From NCBI RefSeq assembly GCF_900166655.1, contig NZ_FVZB01000007.1, positions 434,001 through 498,000 on the forward strand: a stretch of 64,000 nt of DNA, read 5' to 3'. The stretch is from Halobacillus hunanensis. GTDB taxonomy: Bacteria; Bacillota; Bacilli; Bacillales; Halobacillaceae. Both the position numbers and the translations under genes were made by a program. A model generated the notes under the pieces. That model was not told the origin of the DNA. It did not search any database and was given only the letters and a program-made list of their open reading frames with translations. Shown in pieces: positions 43,859 through 53,554 of the stretch (the stretch's first letter is position 1; every line of letters begins with the position of its first letter).

Positions 43859-44538
43859 CGCACTATTTGAAGCAAACACCATGGGACGAAAGAACGCTTG
43901 AGATTCCTACGTATGAGCTGACTTCTGCGGAGCCGGAAGCGCTTGAGCAAGCGGAGAAGACAGAGGGCCATTTCACGGTAAAAGTAGACCCGTTACTCGA
44001 TAAAAAAAGGCTGGATCAGTATGGGTTTTATTACACCGACACTTTGATAACACCGGTGTGTAAACGGGATCAGCTTCGTGTTTTTGAAAAAGAGGGCATT
44101 ACGATTTCGTCGTCCGGTGACAAGCAGACGATTTTGGACATTGCTGAACAGGCCTTTGTGCATGGCCGCTTTCATAGAGACTTTCAAATTCCTAATTCGC
44201 TAGCAGATCTAAGGTATGCCCGCTGGCTCGAGGATCTGATTGATCAAAAACAAGTGTATTACCTTTACTATCAGGATGAGATTGCAGGCTTCTTTGGCTT
44301 TGACGGAAACAAGGTGCTGCTGTTAGGCATGGACAAAGCATTCACGAACCGCGGGCTGGCCAAACCGTTTACGAGTCAAGCCTGTTTAAGGTTATTGTCG
44401 CTCGGCTATGAGGAGTTATTTACATCCGTATCAGCTATTAATATGGTTTCTCTAAATCTATTTACTTCCATTGGGTTTAAGCTAACAGGATCGGTTGATG
44501 TTTATCATAAACTGAATGGAAAGCCTTTGACGGACTAA
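43855..44538 (+). CDS. GNAT acetyltransferase, WecD/RffC-like
   Basis: A 227-residue protein with a C-terminal GNAT domain (~110-225): LLGMDKAFTNRGLAKPF is the acetyl-CoA region and NMVSLNLFTSIGF the usual final strand. Its size, N-terminal extension and operon match WecD/RffC, which N-acetylates dTDP-4-amino-4,6-dideoxygalactose made by WecE. WecE-like, RmlA and RmlB genes in the same operon support this. Activity is inferred from context; sequence similarity to WecD is modest. Confidence 0.65.
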   Translation: MTHYLKQTPWDERTLEIPTYELTSAEPEALEQAEKTEGHFTVKVDPLLDKKRLDQYGFYYTDTLITPVCKRDQLRVFEKEGITISSSGDKQTILDIAEQAFVHGRFHRDFQIPNSLADLRYARWLEDLIDQKQVYYLYYQDEIAGFFGFDGNKVLLLGMDKAFTNRGLAKPFTSQACLRLLSLGYEELFTSVSAINMVSLNLFTSIGFKLTGSVDVYHKLNGKPLTD

Positions 44539-44542
44539 GATC

Positions 44543-44908
44543 ATGGGCTACTTTTATATTTTGGGGACCATTGTATTTACCGTTTATGGCCAGCTTATGC
44601 TGAAGTGGAGGATTGAAAAGTACGGAAGTCTTCCGGCAGATGTGAAAGATAAAATCCTCTTTTTACTGCAGCTGCTTCTTGATCCATTGATTTTGTCAGG
44701 GTTTCTATCCGCTTTTATCGCTTCGATATTTTGGATGGGGGCTATGACAAAGTTTGATATTAGTTATGCTTACCCATTCATGAGTCTTTCTTTTGTACTT
44801 GTATTCGTTCTGTCTGTATTTCTGTTCCAGGAACCCGTTACGTTATATAAAGTAATCGGGCTGGGATTTATCGTAACAGGCATCATTATAACGAGCCAAT
44901 CTGTGTGA
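44543..44908 (+). CDS. Small EamA/SMR-type membrane protein, flippase-like (ArnE/F type)
   Basis: A 121-residue protein with four membrane helices: YFYILGTIVFTVYGQLMLKW with the conserved early Gln/Lys, a mid-protein pair, FDISYAYPFMSLSFVLVFVL and FIVTGIIITSQ. This matches ArnE/ArnF, which flip undecaprenyl-linked aminoarabinose. Here it would flip the lipid-linked sugar made by the glycosyltransferase. Four bases after the acetyltransferase. Confidence 0.75.
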   Translation: MGYFYILGTIVFTVYGQLMLKWRIEKYGSLPADVKDKILFLLQLLLDPLILSGFLSAFIASIFWMGAMTKFDISYAYPFMSLSFVLVFVLSVFLFQEPVTLYKVIGLGFIVTGIIITSQSV

Positions 44909-44919
44909 GGTGACGAGCT

Positions 44920-46053
44920 GTGATTCCGTTTAATAAACCATGTGTGTTAGGCAAAGAGAAAGACTATATAGCGAAAGCGATTGAACACAACCATAAATTA
45001 TCGGGGAATGGACCGTTCGGAGAATCCTGTAAAAGCTGGCTGGAACAGCAGCTGGACTGCCCGAAAGTCCTGTTAACCCCTTCATGCACAGCTTCTCTAG
45101 AAATGGCCGCGATCTTACTTGATATCGAAGAAGGTGACGAGGTGATCATGCCCTCGTATACCTTCGTTTCAACGGCTAATGCCTTCGTATTGCGAGGGGC
45201 AAGTATTACGTTTGTAGATGTTGATCCAGCGACAATGAATATTGATCCGGAGCTGATTGTTCAGGCTGTGACCGAGCGAACGAAAGCTGTCGTCGTCGTT
45301 CATTATGCCGGGGCACCTTGTGAAATGGAACGGATCATGGAGGTTGCTGATCGGCATCATTTGTATGTGATTGAAGATGCAGCTCAGGCGCTGATGAGTA
45401 CGTACAAAGGCAAACCGCTCGGTACATTCGGTCATTTTGGCACGTTGAGCTTCCACGAAACGAAAAATTATACGTGCGGGGAAGGTGGAGCCTTACTGAT
45501 TAATGATCCGGACTACATTGAACGAGCTGAGATTCTCCAGGAAAAAGGGACGAACCGTTCTCAATTCAAGCGAGGGCAGGTGGATAAATACACGTGGCAG
45601 GACATCGGTTCTTCTTTTTTGCTGAGTGAATTGAACGCTGCTTATCTGTACGCACAACTGGAAGAAGCGGAGACGATTTTGCAGGATCGTATGAAAACAT
45701 GGGATTACTATAAACAAAGTCTTGAACCGCTTGTCAGGGGCAACGTGATCGAAACCCAGCCTGTTCCTGCGAATGGGGACCATAATGCTCACATGTTTTA
45801 CCTAAAGGTGAGGGACGAATCAGAACGTGCTGCTTTGATCGCTTATTTGTCAGACCAGGGCATAATGGCGGTCCCTCATTATGAACCCTTGCACTCTTCT
45901 AAAGCTGGTAACGTGTACGGCAAGTTGGCAGGGGAAGATACTTATACGACAAAAGAGGGCGAAAGACTGCTGCGATTACCTTTATATTTTGGCATGGAGA
46001 AAGAGGTCGTCGAACATGTTGTCCACCATATCGAGAACTATTTCCACTCATAA
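44920..46053 (+). CDS. dTDP-4-amino-4,6-dideoxygalactose transaminase (WecE/RffA-like)
   Basis: A 377-residue PLP aminotransferase of the DegT/DnrJ/EryC1 family. It starts IPFNKPCVLGKE like WecE and has LTPSCTASLEMAAILLDI, VMPSYTFVSTANAFV, EDAAQA and the PLP Lys in FHETKNYTCGEGGAL. The NYTCGEGG form is typical of WecE/FdtB rather than sugar-3-aminotransferases. It converts dTDP-4-keto-6-deoxyglucose to the 4-amino sugar. GTG start after GAGGTGA; the next gene starts inside its 3' end. Confidence 0.85.
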   Translation: MIPFNKPCVLGKEKDYIAKAIEHNHKLSGNGPFGESCKSWLEQQLDCPKVLLTPSCTASLEMAAILLDIEEGDEVIMPSYTFVSTANAFVLRGASITFVDVDPATMNIDPELIVQAVTERTKAVVVVHYAGAPCEMERIMEVADRHHLYVIEDAAQALMSTYKGKPLGTFGHFGTLSFHETKNYTCGEGGALLINDPDYIERAEILQEKGTNRSQFKRGQVDKYTWQDIGSSFLLSELNAAYLYAQLEEAETILQDRMKTWDYYKQSLEPLVRGNVIETQPVPANGDHNAHMFYLKVRDESERAALIAYLSDQGIMAVPHYEPLHSSKAGNVYGKLAGEDTYTTKEGERLLRLPLYFGMEKEVVEHVVHHIENYFHS

Positions 46054-47710
46054 ATGGGCCGCATTGGCCTGTTTACTTATTATTGCTTATTTACTGCCTT
46101 ATTTCATCCTCGGTGAGGATACGCATATTCGCGTCCATGATAACTTGGATTCAAATATCGTCTGGTATAAAATGCTGGCGGAAAGCGGACAGATCTTCGC
46201 TCCGCCTAGTACCACACTGCCCTATGCAATTAACGGGCTGCCCCGCAGTGCCTTATCTTCAAGCCTTGATTTGATGGTCTGGCTTTACGTCTGGTTTGAA
46301 CCGTTTACGGCGTATACCATTAACCAGACGATCATGCGATTTGTCGCTTTTTTCGGGATGTATGGATTACTGCGCTACTTCTTTCGATCCAGTCAGAAAT
46401 CGAACCTGATCGCTGCCGGAGCAGCACTTTGCTTCGCCATCCTGCCCTTCTGGCCGTCAGGAGCCCTGTCGATTGCCGGGCTGCCTCTGGCACTATGGGC
46501 CTTTCTTAAGGTTCGCGAACATGGTAAGCATACACCTGTAGGTTATTGGCTGATCATTGGACTGCTGCCTTTTCACTCCAGTCTTATCCTATCGTTCGTA
46601 TTCTTTCTTTCGTTAATGGCGTTGTTGTGGGTGATCGACTGGGTTCGAATGAAGCAGGTCAATCTGGCATTATTTCTGGCTCTTGCTCTCATGAGCTCGA
46701 TTTATTTGATCAAAAACTATTTAGTCATCATCTCGATGTTTTTTTCAGAAGGATTTACGTCCCATCGTGCGGAGTTTGATCTTGGTCACAATAGTTTCGG
46801 CGATACATTAAACCTTTTCAGTGAAAATTTCCTAACAGCCCACACCCATGATATGAGCGTTCATCTTCAGGTGATTTTGCCGGCGATCGTCTTGGCTGTT
46901 TTTGTGGCCTTTTTCAAAAAAATACGGTTTGATTACCTGGCGCTAGCGATGCTGGCAAATTTTCTGCTATCTCTCTGGTACGCGTTTTGGTATTGGGAAG
47001 GCATGCGCGTACTGAAAGATGCATCGATGATTTTTAATACGTTCAATTTCAGCCGCATCCATTTCCTTTCACCGGTGATTTGGTATATTGCCTTTGCCCT
47101 CGCTCTTGTGATCTTAATGAAGTATGTCAAATGGGGAAAGTGGATCGTCGCCAGTTTGATCATTTTGCAACTCATGGTCCTGTTCCCGTTAAATGAAGAA
47201 ACAAAATACAGCAGAATCGGAACACCCACGTTTGAAGAGTTTTATTCACAAGAGCTGTTTGCAGAGATTAAACAATATATCGGCAAAGATCCGGAGGACT
47301 ATCGTGTGGTCAGCATAGCGATGCATCCGACGATCGCGCAATATAATGGGCTGTACACATTGGATACGTACAATGTGACATACCCGTTGTCGTATAAACA
47401 TCAATTTCGCCAGATCATTGCACCAGAACTTGCGAAGAACCAAACACTGGAAAGCTATTTTGATACATGGGGCGGGAGACTGTACATGTATATAGCTGAG
47501 CTTGGGAAAGATTACTTGTTCAGCAAAAACAGTGATGAAGTCATTGACCAGCTTGACATCAATACAAAACAGCTCCATGACATGGGCGGTGATTATGTAC
47601 TCTCCGCACTTCCAATTAGCAATCATCAGGAACTAGGGCTCGTGTTTGAACAGTCCTTCGAGAACGCATCCTCTCCTTGGAAAATTTACTTGTATCGAGT
47701 TGAAGTTTAA
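46016..47710 (+). CDS. Large membrane protein, DUF6044/GT-C-like glycosyltransferase candidate
   Basis: A 564-residue protein with about ten membrane helices (to ~residue 390) and an extracellular C-terminal domain. The first outside loop holds GEDTHIRVHDNLDSNIVWYK; acidic residues in this loop are a mark of GT-C transferases that take sugars from polyprenyl phosphate. The C-terminal part (SYKHQFRQIIAPELAKNQ) faces outside. It would be the final enzyme of the operon, adding the aminosugar to a surface polymer. The family name is from memory. ATG 46016 after AAAGAGGT; overlaps the transaminase by 38 bases. Confidence 0.65.
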   Translation: MLSTISRTISTHKWAALACLLIIAYLLPYFILGEDTHIRVHDNLDSNIVWYKMLAESGQIFAPPSTTLPYAINGLPRSALSSSLDLMVWLYVWFEPFTAYTINQTIMRFVAFFGMYGLLRYFFRSSQKSNLIAAGAALCFAILPFWPSGALSIAGLPLALWAFLKVREHGKHTPVGYWLIIGLLPFHSSLILSFVFFLSLMALLWVIDWVRMKQVNLALFLALALMSSIYLIKNYLVIISMFFSEGFTSHRAEFDLGHNSFGDTLNLFSENFLTAHTHDMSVHLQVILPAIVLAVFVAFFKKIRFDYLALAMLANFLLSLWYAFWYWEGMRVLKDASMIFNTFNFSRIHFLSPVIWYIAFALALVILMKYVKWGKWIVASLIILQLMVLFPLNEETKYSRIGTPTFEEFYSQELFAEIKQYIGKDPEDYRVVSIAMHPTIAQYNGLYTLDTYNVTYPLSYKHQFRQIIAPELAKNQTLESYFDTWGGRLYMYIAELGKDYLFSKNSDEVIDQLDINTKQLHDMGGDYVLSALPISNHQELGLVFEQSFENASSPWKIYLYRVEV

Positions 47711-47735
47711 CACTTGAGGGCATACTATTTGCGAA

Positions 47736-47884
47736 TGAGGCTGGGACATAAGTAAATCTCTAAAGTAAAAGACGAACGCAGTGCTGTGTAAGCGAAGTAT
47801 ATTTTCACAGGGATTATATACACCATTTACAGTTTTACTTAGTTCGGATTTTCATATGATAAAGATACTTTTGTTCCAACCTCA
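47736..47884. repeat. 149-bp dispersed element with imperfect inverted ends
   Basis: Left end TGAGGCTGGGACATAAG; the right end read in reverse is TGAGGTTGGAACAAAAG. The left end also matches, inverted, the right end of the element at 22661-23026 over about 20 bases. No gene inside. Confidence 0.5.
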
Positions 47885-47945
47885 GATCATTCAATAGCAA
47901 CAATTGGCCACAGCGTAGAAAAATGTACGGTCAAGAACACGGAAC

Positions 47946-47954
47946 TGTTATAAT
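47946..47954 (+). promoter_or_regulatory. Extended -10 promoter of fabI
   Basis: TG-T-TATAAT (TATAAT about 47949-47954), 34 bases before the start codon. Confidence 0.5.
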
Positions 47955-47987
47955 GTAGAAGAAGTTTCGCCGAAGGAGGATTTTTTG

Positions 47988-48767
47988 ATGGAAGATTTAT
48001 TGCAGTTAAAAGGAAAACATATTGTCATTATGGGCGTGGCCAATCAAAGAAGTATAGCTTGGGGTGTCGCTAAGTCTTTGCATAAAGCGGGTGCCAAACT
48101 AATTTTTACATATAGAAAAGAACGTTCGTTTAAAAAGCTGGAAAAGCTGTTGGACGACAGTGGTATAGATGCTGAACTGGTGGTGCCTTGTGATGTGAAT
48201 GAAGATCAGAGCATTCAGCAGGCTTTCGAGCAAATAGGCGAGAAATTGGGTGTGATCCATGGTCTCGTCCATTCTGTTGCTTCAGCGCCGACGGAGGATT
48301 TAAAGGGTGACTTTATTGATACCTCAAGGGATGGATTTGCGGCCGCGCAGGATTCAAGCGCATATTCACTCGTAGCTGTCACAAAAGCAGCCAGACCATT
48401 TATGACGGAAGGCGGTTCGATTCTGGCGATGAGTTATTTAGGAGCAGAGCGTGTCGTAGGCGGATACAACGTGATGGGAGTGGCGAAAGCTTCGTTGGAA
48501 GCCTCTGTGAAGTATCTCGCATCTGAAATTGGCGGCAGTCAGATTCGTGTTAATGCCATTTCAGCCGGGGCAATCAGGACGATTTCTGCCAAAGGCGTTC
48601 CTTCTTTTAATGAAATCCTTCATCAAATTGAAGAAACGTCACCTTTAAAACGCAATGTAACCCAGGAAGACGTTGGGGATATGAGTGTAGCGATGATGAG
48701 TGCCTTATCGAGAGGGGTAACTGGGGAAATCGTCTACGTGGATTCGGGCTACAATATCCTTGGTTGA
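47988..48767 (+). CDS. fabI: Enoyl-[acyl-carrier-protein] reductase (NADH), FabI
   Basis: A 259-residue short-chain dehydrogenase that reduces enoyl-ACP in the last step of fatty-acid elongation; the triclosan target. The N-terminus IVIMGVANQRSIAWGVAKSL is the atypical FabI cofactor motif. The catalytic YX6K is YNVMGVAK (~156-163), followed by AGAIRTISAKGV. ATG 47988 after AAGGAGGA. Single gene with its own terminator. Confidence 0.92.
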   Translation: MEDLLQLKGKHIVIMGVANQRSIAWGVAKSLHKAGAKLIFTYRKERSFKKLEKLLDDSGIDAELVVPCDVNEDQSIQQAFEQIGEKLGVIHGLVHSVASAPTEDLKGDFIDTSRDGFAAAQDSSAYSLVAVTKAARPFMTEGGSILAMSYLGAERVVGGYNVMGVAKASLEASVKYLASEIGGSQIRVNAISAGAIRTISAKGVPSFNEILHQIEETSPLKRNVTQEDVGDMSVAMMSALSRGVTGEIVYVDSGYNILG

Positions 48768-48773
48768 TAACTG

Positions 48774-48805
48774 GACGCCCTATTGAATGAAAGGGCGTCT
48801 TTTTA
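48774..48805 (+). terminator. Terminator of fabI
   Basis: Stem GACGCCCT/AGGGCGTC (48774-48781, 48792-48799) then T6. Confidence 0.85.
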
Positions 48806-48829
48806 TGTGGTTGAGACACTTGCTAATTT

Positions 48830-50302
48830 TTACTTTCCACGGGCATTGATTTCATAAGCAACTCGGACTCCCGATTCAATGGCCCCTTCCACCCAGCCAT
48901 GAAACGAAGAAGTATGTTCGCCGGCAAAGTGGAGCCGCCCTTCCGGCGTGCTGATGGCATCACCAAAATAGTTAATTTGATGTGGTGTGAACAGTGTGAA
49001 ACATCCTGCTGAATAAGGATTCTGAGCCCAGTCGAAAGCGTAAGCCTGCAAGTATTGCTGATAGACGACAGGCCCGTAGATTTTGGCTAAATCTTTCAGC
49101 ACATAAAACACAAAATCCGATTCTGTTAAACTCGTCCATAGCAAAGCGTTTTGGCCCCAGCTGTAACTTGCAAGCAACACTCCCGGCCCGGGGCATCCCT
49201 CGTTATGGCTGGGAACATAGGAAAACATGGCAGATAAATCGGTAATCGCGTTGCCCGCGTTCATTTTTTCCCAGAACCGATGTTTAAATTCTATCCCAAT
49301 TTTTACCGCGGGGACGCTCGGCAGTGATCGGATCGCCTTCCATTTTTTAAAAGAAATCGATTGATAAGGCTGGACATCAATAAATTGAAAAACGGTAAAC
49401 GGCATTGCTATAATGCTATAGTCACTCGTAAAACACTGTCTCTCATTTGTCCGCGGGTTGCGTGTTTCGATCGACACTCCTGTACTGGTTTGGGTAATGC
49501 GTTCCACCTTATGGTTGTACCGAATGTCCTGGTGCAATTCAGGAAGAAAAGACATTGGAAGCTGATCATTACCTCCGCAAATTTCGAAAAATTGAGTATC
49601 TGCATTAAAGATGGGATAAATGATGTCAGTCAGAATATCGACAAAAGAGAATTCCGGAAATCCTTCGATCCCGAGCAGGACCATAATCATCCGGATGGCT
49701 ACAGGTGAAAGAGAAGGGCCAAGAGGGTTATATCGTAAGTAGTCTCCCATAGAATAGTTAGCGAACTGTTCTTTTAATTCTTCTTGTTCCTGCGGCGAAC
49801 TGTTGTTATACAAATCAAGAAAAGGCTGTACGGCTGATAAAAATAACTCAGATGCCGTTTGACCTTTTTCCCATTCTTCAAGGGGAAACTTTAGAACATC
49901 CGGGTACTGTTCGTAATATTGCCGAGTGGTCAGAATGTTATTTACATAAATCAAGTCTTGTGGTGTACTATTGTTAAATTGATTCACTTGGAGCCCGAAT
50001 CGCTTAACATACTCAACTACCAGAGAGTGAGTGCTGGGAATGCGCATGGCCCCAAGTTCAATGTAATTGTTGCAGGCAAACGGCTCACGTAGAGTGAAAA
50101 CTTTGCCGCCAGGCCGGTCATTCGCCTCAAGCACAATCACATGATGACCAGCCCGCTTCAGCAAAGATGCAGACACGAGTCCCGCCATCCCGGCCCCAGC
50201 GATTATGACGGTTTTGGGTGGACCAGCAGGTGGTAAACCGTCTCTAATGATGGTGATCATATCATCGGGATAGGTTAAGTCTGCAAAATTTTTCATGGAC
50301 AT
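48830..50302 (-). CDS. Flavin amine oxidase / L-amino-acid oxidase-like
   Basis: A 490-residue FAD enzyme of the monoamine oxidase family. Dinucleotide motif VIIAGAGMAGLVSASLLKRAG and EANDRPGGKV near the N-terminus, GAMRIP, and the C-terminal GRLHFAGEHTSSFHGWVEGAIESG segment that binds FAD. No signal peptide. The oxidised amine or amino acid is unknown. Four in-frame ATGs follow closely; the one at 50302 has the best distance (7) from AAGGAGGG. Confidence 0.8.
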   Translation of the reverse strand: MSMKNFADLTYPDDMITIIRDGLPPAGPPKTVIIAGAGMAGLVSASLLKRAGHHVIVLEANDRPGGKVFTLREPFACNNYIELGAMRIPSTHSLVVEYVKRFGLQVNQFNNSTPQDLIYVNNILTTRQYYEQYPDVLKFPLEEWEKGQTASELFLSAVQPFLDLYNNSSPQEQEELKEQFANYSMGDYLRYNPLGPSLSPVAIRMIMVLLGIEGFPEFSFVDILTDIIYPIFNADTQFFEICGGNDQLPMSFLPELHQDIRYNHKVERITQTSTGVSIETRNPRTNERQCFTSDYSIIAMPFTVFQFIDVQPYQSISFKKWKAIRSLPSVPAVKIGIEFKHRFWEKMNAGNAITDLSAMFSYVPSHNEGCPGPGVLLASYSWGQNALLWTSLTESDFVFYVLKDLAKIYGPVVYQQYLQAYAFDWAQNPYSAGCFTLFTPHQINYFGDAISTPEGRLHFAGEHTSSFHGWVEGAIESGVRVAYEINARGK

Positions 50303-50426
50303 AGACATCCCTCCTTTTTCCATTTTACGAAAAGGGCAATGTAGTTATGCCAGTTCCACATGTGCTCAGTGAGGGATGAAACGACGCTGTACATCGTATA
50401 AATATATTAGGAGGTTCAACACCACT

Positions 50427-51035
50427 ATGGAGGATTTACTGCTTTCCATTATTAATGATTATGGATATATAGGAATCTTTGTATTAATTGCTTTAGAAAA
50501 TATTTTCCCCCCGATCCCATCAGAAGTGATCTTAACGTTTGGCGGGTTCGTCACGACGAATACCCCCTTATCAGTGGTAGGGGTCGTTATTAGTTCAACG
50601 CTTGGTTCGGTCTTCGGAGCAGTCGTTTTATACGGAGTAGGTTTGCTGCTCGATGTCGAACGCCTTGAGAAAATCATTGACAGATGGGGAAAAGTTCTCC
50701 GTTTAACGAAGAAGGATATTTATAAAGCTGATGCCTGGTTTGACAAGTACGGGCCCTGGACAGTATTCTTGTGCCGCTTTGTTCCGCTTATCCGCAGCCT
50801 GATTTCCATTCCGGCCGGGATGTCTAATATGAATTTCGCGGCCTTCCTTGCCTTAACAACGCTTGGTACATTGATTTGGAACACGGTGCTTATTCTAATT
50901 GGAGCCTCTGTCGGAGATTCCTGGCACAGCATCGTCAACTATATGGACATTTACTCAAATATCGTGTATGTAATTCTAGCGATTCTATTTGTGCTTGTAG
51001 TGATCTGGTATGTAAGAAAAGTGAGAAAAAGGTAA
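50427..51035 (+). CDS. DedA family membrane protein
   Basis: A 202-residue protein with four to five membrane segments. DedA motifs: [15 protein letters not shown] near the start, [25 protein letters not shown] (in parts) with the conserved Arg residues, and [17 protein letters not shown]. DedA proteins help flip phospholipids or undecaprenyl phosphate. The ATG at 50427 follows AGGAGG by 13 bases. Not tightly linked to neighbours. Confidence 0.85.
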   Translation: MEDLLLSIINDYGYIGIFVLIALENIFPPIPSEVILTFGGFVTTNTPLSVVGVVISSTLGSVFGAVVLYGVGLLLDVERLEKIIDRWGKVLRLTKKDIYKADAWFDKYGPWTVFLCRFVPLIRSLISIPAGMSNMNFAAFLALTTLGTLIWNTVLILIGASVGDSWHSIVNYMDIYSNIVYVILAILFVLVVIWYVRKVRKR

Positions 51036-51150
51036 GCAGAGAGGGATCGTCCGCGAAGCTGACATTCAGATCGTGGACGTATCCTCCGTTTTATTTTATA
51101 ATCGGTACGGAAGCTTATCTACATATTATGTTAGAAGGAGTGAAAGCACG

Positions 51151-52077
51151 TTGAGTAAAACCTTAATATTTGGTCATAAAAACCCAGATACAGATACGAT
51201 TTGTTCGGCGATCGTCTATGCCGATTTGAAGAAAAAACTCGGATTTGATGTGGAAGCCGTACGCCTGGGTGAAGTAGGAAGCGAAACCCAGTTCGCATTA
51301 GAGAAATTTAACGTGGAAGCACCGCGTCAAGTGGACACCGTGTCGAACGAAGTAGATCAGGTGATCTTAGTCGATCATAACGAGCGTCAGCAAAGTGCGG
51401 AAGACATTGATGAAGTCCAAGTCCTTGAAGTCATTGACCATCACCGGATCGCCAACTTCGAAACAAATGGACCACTTTACTACCGTGCGGAACCAGTTGG
51501 CTGTACCGCCACGATCTTGAATAAACTTTACAAAGAAAACAATCAGCAAATCAGCCAGCCTATGGCAGGATTAATGCTATCTTCTATTATTTCTGATTCC
51601 CTGCTGTTTAAATCACCAACGTGTACAGAACAAGATGTGGAAGCGGCAAAAGAGTTAGCTGAAATCGCCGGCGTTGACGCCGAACAGTATGGCCTGGACA
51701 TGCTTAAAGCAGGTGCTGATATTAGCGATAAGTCAGCTGCCGACTTGATATCCCTTGATGCGAAAGAGTTTTCTATGGGTGAATCAAAAGTAGAAATTGC
51801 TCAAGTTAACACTGTTGATACAGCCGATGTGCTGGCTCGTAAAGGCGAGATTGAATCAGCAATTGAAGGGGTTGTACAAGACAAAGGTCTTGACTTATTC
51901 GTGTTTGTCATTACAGATATTCTTACTAATGATTCCACTGTTGTGGCAATTGGCGAGAAGCGTGATGTAGTCGCAGATGCCTTTAATGTAACACTTGATG
52001 GGAACCAGGCTGTTCTTCAAGGTGTTGTATCTCGTAAAAAACAAATTGTACCACCGCTTAATGAAAAGTTACTATAA
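51151..52077 (+). CDS. ppaC: Manganese-dependent inorganic pyrophosphatase PpaC
   Basis: A 308-residue family II pyrophosphatase of the DHH superfamily, splitting pyrophosphate to drive biosynthesis. Metal ligands: [15 protein letters not shown] and the DHH of EVIDHHRI; the C-terminal DHHA2 domain ends [10 protein letters not shown], the conserved substrate-binding SRKKQ motif. TTG start after AGAAGGAG. Confidence 0.93.
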   Translation: MSKTLIFGHKNPDTDTICSAIVYADLKKKLGFDVEAVRLGEVGSETQFALEKFNVEAPRQVDTVSNEVDQVILVDHNERQQSAEDIDEVQVLEVIDHHRIANFETNGPLYYRAEPVGCTATILNKLYKENNQQISQPMAGLMLSSIISDSLLFKSPTCTEQDVEAAKELAEIAGVDAEQYGLDMLKAGADISDKSAADLISLDAKEFSMGESKVEIAQVNTVDTADVLARKGEIESAIEGVVQDKGLDLFVFVITDILTNDSTVVAIGEKRDVVADAFNVTLDGNQAVLQGVVSRKKQIVPPLNEKLL

Positions 52078-52082
52078 GATTG

Positions 52083-52123
52083 AAAAGGGATCCGCAGCTC
52101 GTTGAGGTGCGGATCCCTTTTTA
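52083..52123 (+). terminator. Terminator of ppaC
   Basis: 14-bp stem AAAAGGGATCCGCA/TGCGGATCCCTTTT. The stretch from here to 52364 shows no other feature. Confidence 0.9.
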
Positions 52124-52364
52124 ATTGGATATTTTGAAGGGAATATGCATAGTCATGATTATATTGTCGGTATCCGCACTACATGGAACCGAGAATAACG
52201 ATAAGAAGGCTTTTGAAAACGGAATAAAAGAGTATAGATAACCTCTGAGATGCCAGTTTTGCTGTCATAACAGCTTTAGTGATAAAAAGGGTGAAGGATA
52301 GTTGCGTTAATATTATTAGGTGTGGGATTGCAATAATCGTTTTTAGTAAGGGGGAATGGTTTTA

Positions 52365-52934
52365 ATGAAAAGAATTCCACTAACAATGGTGAGAAAAGAT
52401 TTGTTGGATATTCCTGAATATAGACTTCCGGCTGGATTTCGAATTAGATTGTTTAGAAAAGGCGACGAACACAACTGGGCTAAAATCGAAGCAAGCGTAG
52501 ATGAATTTTCAAATGAGGACTCTGCACTAAAACACTTCAATAAAGAGTTTGGACCACATATTGATGAGATGACAAAGCGTTGTGTATTCATTGAGAATGA
52601 AAAAGGCGAGGAGATAGGAACAGCTACAGCATGGTATGGCGACTTAAGAGGCGATGGTGAAATATCGGGCAGGATACATTGGGTAGGTATTGTTCCCGAA
52701 TATCAAGGAAAAAAACTTTCGAAACCATTACTGAGTGCAGCTATGAATCTTTTGGACCGCTACCACTCAAAAGCTTACCTTACGTCTCAAACTACAAGTT
52801 TTCAAGCCGTCAATATGTACTTGAACTATGGATTTGAACCTTTAATGACATCTGAAAGTTGTTATGAAGCCTGGACCTTATTGGAAGATACTTTAAATCG
52901 GAAAATATTGGATGAAAATGGGGGTTCTATTTAA
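52365..52934 (+). CDS. GNAT family N-acetyltransferase
   Basis: A 189-residue protein with a GNAT core: IHWVGIVPEYQGKKLSKPLLSAAM is the acetyl-CoA-binding helix region (~105-128) and TSFQAVNMYLNYGFEPL the last conserved strand. The N-terminal third has a GDEHNWAKIEASVDEF stretch. Substrate unknown. The ATG at 52365 is preferred, with AAGGGGGA nine bases before it. Confidence 0.75.
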   Translation: MKRIPLTMVRKDLLDIPEYRLPAGFRIRLFRKGDEHNWAKIEASVDEFSNEDSALKHFNKEFGPHIDEMTKRCVFIENEKGEEIGTATAWYGDLRGDGEISGRIHWVGIVPEYQGKKLSKPLLSAAMNLLDRYHSKAYLTSQTTSFQAVNMYLNYGFEPLMTSESCYEAWTLLEDTLNRKILDENGGSI

Positions 52935-53105
52935 AAATATCATTCATTTCTGTAAGAATAAGCCACTCATCTGAGTGGTTTATTTTATTTGGCAGTTCAC
53001 ATTTTTCAATTCCACCAATAGACCTTCTATTTGCTGATATCTGTCTGAAATACAGCACACCAAAAGCAAATATCTCAAAAGTAATTTGAAAAGTTTTACT
53101 TTATT

Positions 53106-53119
53106 TGAAACCGGTTTCC
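53106..53119. promoter_or_regulatory. cre-like palindrome before a lipoprotein gene
   Basis: TGAAACCGGTTTCC fits the cre consensus except at the last base and contains the perfect palindrome GAAACCGGTTTC. A LacI-family protein or CcpA could bind. Confidence 0.4.
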
Positions 53120-53161
53120 ATTTCATCCCGTACTACTGATAACGAAGGATGGGGAGGAAGT

Positions 53162-53449
53162 ATGATGAAGAATAAAAGTTTCACCAGGTTGTTTGTTGTG
53201 ATCTGGTCAGTACTTTCATCTGTTTCACTAATAGGGTGTTCGGAAGAAGGTGGGCAAATAAACGATGAACTGATCACTTTACAGGAATATAGTCAACTGG
53301 ATCGCGGTATGACTTATGAAGGGGTCGTTAAGATAATTGGTGGTGAAGGAAAAAGTATGAGCGAGAAGGGAGAAGGCACAACTGAACAAACATTAAACTA
53401 TGTATGGGATGGGGCAGCCCCTAACTCTTTTGTATCGGTGAGCTTTTAA
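53162..53449 (+). CDS. Small lipoprotein, probably shortened by an in-frame stop
   Basis: A 95-residue lipoprotein (lipobox LIGC) with a domain like DUF3862/BLIP-type: EYSQLDRGMTYEGVVKIIGG, and NYVWDGAAPNSFVSVSF. After the TAA at 53447 the same frame continues as EGKLLTTMQKGFN to a second stop at 53489-53491, which is how this domain usually ends (F-x-[ND]GK-x2). One base change may have made the stop. The remaining fold lacks its last strand. Confidence 0.6.
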   Translation: MMKNKSFTRLFVVIWSVLSSVSLIGCSEEGGQINDELITLQEYSQLDRGMTYEGVVKIIGGEGKSMSEKGEGTTEQTLNYVWDGAAPNSFVSVSF

Positions 53450-53554
53450 GAAGGTAAGTTATTAACAACTATGCAAAAAGGCTTTAACTAAGTAAGTCCC
53501 ACTAATCAAAGTCTTTCAGGATTAAAGGAAGCAAAAGAAGGACGTGTGAGATCA

